Source: Pseudomonadota bacterium
Lineage (GTDB): Bacteria; Pseudomonadota; Gammaproteobacteria; Burkholderiales; SG8-39
NCBI GenBank assembly: GCA_947455195.1
Contig: CANGMI010000002.1
Span: 1 to 64,000, forward strand
Direction of reading: 5' to 3'
Length of the DNA stretch: 64,000 nucleotides
Part shown: positions 38,301 through 44,300 of the stretch, piece by piece
Numbering within the stretch: the first letter of the stretch is position 1
Layout of the letters: every line of letters begins with the position of its first letter
Translations under genes and position numbers: made by a program
Notes under the pieces: model-generated
What the model saw: the letters and a program-made list of their open reading frames with translations, nothing else
Told to the model about the DNA's origin: nothing
The model's database searches: none

Positions 38301-41300
38301 GCGACAACTGCGTCACCCGTGTTCCGAGCGCGGCAAGTCCGGCGCTACCCAGACCTGCCGTACCGGTGAGTGCGCCCAACTGGCTTGAACTCATGGCGGC
38401 CAGATCGGCAGCGGGCAGTGCGGCGACGGCGGCTGACCCCAGTGCCGCCAGTTGACCGCTGCCAAGCACCGCGATGTCGGCGCTCGACAGGCCCGCGGCA
38501 CCCGATCCGAGCGTGGCGACCTGCGGAATCGGCAGCGCGGCAATGTCGGCTGTCGACAGGCTTGCGATGGCGAGCGAGGTGAGATTGCCGGCCGCTCCCC
38601 AGCCGAAGGCTGCCATGTCGGCTGTGGTGAGCGCGGCGGCGTTGGTGCCAAGCGCGGCCAGTTGCGCGGGCGCGAGGTGCGAGAACTGATCGGTCGAGAG
38701 CGCTGCGATGGCGGCGGCCGAGAGCCCTGCGATGGCGCTCGGGCTGAGCGCTGCGACGGCGGTCGTGGTGAGGGCCTGGACGCCGGGCGCGGACAACTGC
38801 CCGGCGCTGCTTCCCAGGGCTGCGATGGCGGCGGCCGTGAAGCCGGCGGCACCCGAGGTGAGTGTGTCCATCACGGGCGCGAGCGCGCCGATGGCATCGG
38901 TTGACAAGGCACCGATGGCGACCGAGCCGAGGAAGGTTGCGTTCGAGCCGACGGCGGTCAGGGCTGCGCCTGACAGGCCGGCCGCGTTGGTGCCCATTTG
39001 CGACAGAACGCTCCCGGGCAGTGCGCCGATCACGCCGGTGCCCACCGACCCCAGGGCCGCGGAGGTGAGCGCGGCGACATTGCTGCCCAGGGCCACGAGG
39101 TCGGTGCCGGAGAGGCCGGCGGCGTTGCTCCCGAGGAGGCCCACCTGCGCCGGGTTCATGACAGCAAAGGTGCTGGTGGACAACCCCGAGATGCCGGCGC
39201 TCGAGAGCGTGACCAGATTGCTCCCGAGGCTCGCGATCTGCGCGTTGGTGAGTTGGGTGGCAGCCTGACTCGTCAGTGAACCGAGTGCGCTCGGGGTAAG
39301 GTTGCCCACGCGCAGACCCAGCGCGTTCACTTCCAGGCTGTTGAGCCCGGCGGCGTTGGTGCCCAGGGACGACACCTGGGCCGCCGTCAGGCTGCCCGCG
39401 GCGGCGAGATTCAGTGCGCCGAGCGCGCTGCTCGAGAGCGCGCCGATGCTGGTTCCGAGCGCAAGCGCCTGCGCGCCCGACAGGGCACTGGCGGCCGCCG
39501 TGCCGAGCACGCTGATCGATGTCGTCGACAGGGCCCCGACCTGACCGCTTCCCATGGCGCTGATGGCAGCCGAACCCAGGCCTGCGGCCGCGGTGGCCAG
39601 TGCTGCGATCTGGGCGCCTGAGATCGCCGCAAAATCCGCCGATGGCAGGGCGCCGACCTGATCGGCCGACAGGGCTGCCAGACGGCTCGGGTCGATGAGG
39701 GCGATGCTCGCCGGTGCAAGACCTGCGAGGTTCGTGCCAAGCGCGCTGATCTGGTCGCTGCTCAGGGCGCTGACCGCACCGCTGCCGAGGTTTGCCACCG
39801 CGGCAAGCCCGAGCGACGCCACACGCGTGTCCATCTGCCCGATGTCGGCGCCGGAGAGCCCCGCAGCATTGGTGCCCAGGAGCGATACCTGCATCGGGCT
39901 CAGCACGGCGAAGTCGGCCCAGGGCAGGGCTGCGATGGCCGCTGAACTCAGTGATGCAATGCCGGTACCGAGCGCCGGCATCACGCTGGGTGACAGACCG
40001 GCGGCGTTGCTGGAGAGAGCGGCAATCTGGTCGGTGGTGAAACTGGCAACCTGCGCTGCACTGAGTGCCGCGACGCTCTCGCTGGGCAGGCTTGCGAGGG
40101 TGGCCGGGCTCAGGGCTCCGATGCCAGTGCCCAGCGCCATGAGTGCAGTGGTGCCCAGGTGGGCGATGCTCGCCCCCTGCGTGGCCGACAGTTCCGCCAG
40201 CGTTGCGGCCGACAGGGATCCGACGGCCGTCCCCGAGAGCGCGGCCACGGCAGTACCCAGCACATCGATCTGGCTCGGGGTGAGTCCGGCCGCGTTCGAT
40301 GCGAGTGCGGCGATTTGCGATGAGGAAAGCGCTGCCACGGCATCGAGGCCCAGCGCCCCGATGGCGGGCGCCGAGAGCGCTGCCACCAGGGTTCCGAGGG
40401 CGCTCGCCTGCGTCGCCGAGAACGCTGCGGCCGCGCTGCTCGACAGGGCTGCCACACCGGTCGAGGTGAGGGCAGACACTTGCGCGCTCGTCCATGCTGC
40501 GACGTCGGCCGATGTGAGTCCGGCCGCGTTGCTGCCAAGGCTTGCGATCTGCGTCGTGCGCAGCGCCGCGATGTCGCTGCTCGAAAGTACGCCGATCTGG
40601 GCTGCATTGAGCGCAGCCACGGCTGCGCTGCCAAGCGCAGCGGCCTGGGCGCTGCCGAGGGCCGCAATCGTGGTGCCGAGGCTTGCAATCTGCTGCGCGG
40701 TGAGCGCGGCAGCCGCAGGAGTGCCAAGGGCAGCCACGGCAGCAAGCCCGAGGAACCCGGCCCGCGTACCCAGCGCCGTGATGTCGTTGGCGTTCAGGCC
40801 GGCTGCATTGGTACCCAGGGTGGCGATCTGGGCGCTCGAGAGGACGGCGATGTCGGTGCTCGACAGGCTCGCGACGGCCGCGGATGCGAGTACGCCGATG
40901 GCCGTGCCCAGCGCCTGCATGTCGCCCGGCGACAGACCTGCCGCGTTGCTCCCGAGGCCCGCGATCTGGGCCGTGTTGAGCGTCGCTACCTGGGTCGGGC
41001 TCAGTGCGGCAACGTCGGCGCTGCTGAGCGTGGACGCATCGACGAGCGAGAGGATCGAGGTGTTGCCGCTCGCGAGGCTGGTGAGGTTCGTGCCGAGGGC
41101 AGCGACCTGATCGGTGCCCAGTTGCGCGATGGCCGCCGTCGAGAGCGCATTCACCGCCACGGTGGAGAGCGCTGCAACGGTCGTGCCCAGCGCATTGACG
41201 GCAGTGGCCGAGAGGCCCGCTGCATTGCTGCCGAGGAGTCCGATCTGGTCGGTCGTGAGGGCGCCAAGTGCATCGATGCCCAGACTCGCCAGCGCCGCAC

Positions 41301-44300
41301 TGGACAAGGCGGCGAGCCGGGTACCCATTGCCAGCGTCTGGGCAGCGCTCAGCGCCGATGCGGCAGCCGGTGTGATGGCAGCCACCGCAGCGGTGGAAAG
41401 TGCCGCGGTACGGGTGCCCATCAGGGCGATGTCGGTGGCGCTCAGTCCGCTCGCGTTCGTGCCCAGCGCCGCGATCTGTGTGGCCGCCAGTTGTGCGATG
41501 GCCGCAGCCGGGAGCGACGCTACCTGCGTGGCGGACAGTGCTGCCACATCAGCGCTCGGGAGCGCCGCTGCGCCGCTCGCGGACAGGCCGGCAATCGTCG
41601 TGCCGAGGGTGGCAATCTGCGCGCTCGAGAGCGCAGCCACGGCGCTTGACGGAAGCGCTTGAAGGGCGGTGCTCGACAGGCCTGCGATGCGCGATGACCC
41701 CAGCGCCGTGATGTCGGCGCCTGACAGGCCGGCCGCGTTGGTCCCCAGGGCTGCAACCTGGGCGCTCGACAGTGCTGCGATGTCGCTCGAGGGCAAGGCA
41801 GCGATCGCGCCTGAGCCAAGCAGGCCGATGCCGGAGCCCAGCATCGATATGGCTGCACGCGAGAAACCGGCCGCATTGGACCCCAGTGCGGCAAGCTGGG
41901 CGCTGCCGAGCGCACCCGCAGCCGAGGGCGACAGGGCAGCGATCTGCTCCGAGCCGAGGCTTGCAACGAGTGCGGCTGGCAGCACGGCCAGCGTGTTGGT
42001 GGCCAGAAAGCCGATGGCCGTTCCGAGGCTCTGCGCCTGAAGCGGGCTGAGCGCGGCGATGGCAGTGGGCGTCAGCAGACTCAGTGCAAGGCTTCCGAGC
42101 GCATTCACGCGCGTACCCAGTGCCACGATGTCGGCCGAGGAGATGCCCGCTGCGTTCGATCCGAGCGTTGCAAGCTGGTTCGCAGTGAGTACGCTGAAGT
42201 CGGCGCTCGGCAGGCTTGCCACCTGGAGCGAATTCAACGCGGCCACAGCCTCGGTAGCGAGGCTCGCGATGGCGGTGCTTGCAAGCGCAGACACGTTGGT
42301 GCCGATCGCGAGCGCCTGGTCTGACGAGAGAGCGGCCAGATCGGTGGCGGGCAGGCTGGCCAGTGCACGGGTGCCAAGATTGGCCGCGCGACTTGTCAGC
42401 GCCCGGATGTCGGCGGTGGTCAGACCGGCGGCGTTTGTCCCGAGCGAAGCGATCTGCGACGCGCTGAAACTGGCCACCAGATCACTCGCGAGCGCTGCGA
42501 TGGCACCCGAGGCAAGCGTCCCCGCAAGGCCCGGAGCCCGTTGCATCAGGGTGGTGATGGCGTCGGTGCCGAGCGCGCGCACTGCATCACCCGAGAGCCC
42601 AGCCAAGGCATCGGTCGACAGGGCCGCAAAGGCGGTCGGCGACAACTGGGTGATGTGGGTGCCGAGGGCGCCCAGCGACGCCGATCCGAGCCCGGCCACA
42701 TTGGTGCCCAGTGCTGCCACCTGCGTCGCGCTGATGAGGGCGAATTGCCCGGGTGGAAGGGCAGCGATGGTTGATGAGGCGAGGGTGGCGATGCCGGTGC
42801 CAAGGGACACCAGATTGCGTCCGAGAATCTCGGTGTCGGCGGGCGACAGACTCGCCAGAGCGGTCGATGACAGTGCCGCGAGTGACTGCGAGGCGGCAAG
42901 GAGCGCCGTCATCTGCGCCGTGGACAGTCCTGCGGCATTGCTGCCGAGCGCAGCGATCTGGCTGCTCGACAGGCCAGCCATCGCAGCCGTGGTGAGACTG
43001 CCGATCTGGGTCGAAGTGAGCGCCCCCAGCACGGTGGGTGGCAATCCCGCCGCCTGCTCCGGGGCAAGCCCCGCGAGGGCTGCCACAGGAATGGCCGCAA
43101 TGGCCTCATTGCCGAAGGCTGCGAGATTGTCTCCCAGGCTCGCGATCTGCGCCGCGGTGATGCCGCCGATGACGCTCGCGCCGATCTGCGCGAGAGCAAG
43201 GGGCGAGAGTGCCGCCAGACGGGTTCCCAACGTGGCCACATCCAGCGCGGAGAGCCCCGCTGCGTTCGCCCCGAGGGCTGCCAGTTGCGTGGTGTCGAGC
43301 CACGACAGGGTGGTGGCGGGCAGGGCGGCAACCTGGCTGGAAGTGAGTGCGCCGATGCCAGCGCTGCCGAGGGCAGCGAGGGTGGGCCCGGCCATGATGC
43401 TCACCCGGGTACCCAGCGCGACGACCTGATCGGGTCCGAGCGCAGCGACGGCTGCCGACCCGAGCGAAGCGATGGCGGTGGTGCTCAGCACGCCGATCGA
43501 ACTGCCCAGCGCCACGATCGTCGCGCTCGCCAGGCCTGCCGCGTTCGTGCCGAGTGCGCCGATCTGAGCCGTCGTGAGTGCCGCCATCTGATCGGAGCCT
43601 AGCGCGGCGATGTCGGCACCGGGCAGCAGCGCAATGCCCGAGCCAAGGGCGACGATCGCGCGCGGATCGAGGGCTGCGGCAAAGCGTGCGGACAGTGCGG
43701 CGATCTGGGTTGATGTCAGAAGCGCGATGTCGGCGGTGGGCAGTGCCGCGATCGCCACGCTCGAGAACGCATTGATCGAGGTACCCAGTGCCGTGACCTG
43801 GGCATGCGTGAGCGCGCTCGCCCCGGTGCCGATGGCTCCGAGTTGGTCGGTCGAGAGGCTCGCGAGCACGCTGCTTGACAGTGAGCCGAGAGCGCCGCTC
43901 GAAAGCGCAGCGATCTGGACGGTCGAAAAGGCATCGAGCGCACTCGCGCTGAGCGCAGCCCCGTGCGTCGAGCCCAGGGCAGCGATGGCAGCGGTGCCCA
44001 GGGCGGGCGACTGGGTGCTGCTCAGCCAGGCAAGGGCGGCACTCGAGAGCCCTGCCGCGTTCGATCCAAGCCCCGCCAGTTGCGCCGAGGTCATGGCGGC
44101 AAGCTGGGCGGGTGTGATGCCTGCCACCTGGGTCGAGGAGAGCGCGCCGATCTGGCCGCTGGTAAGCGCGAGGGTCTGGTCGTTGTGCAGCGTCGATATC
44201 TGGCTGGCCCCGAGCGTGCGCAGTTGCGCGGTGCTCAGACTGCGAATCACCGACACGGCGAGAGAACCGAGGTCGGCGCCCGACAGGCCCGACAGATCGG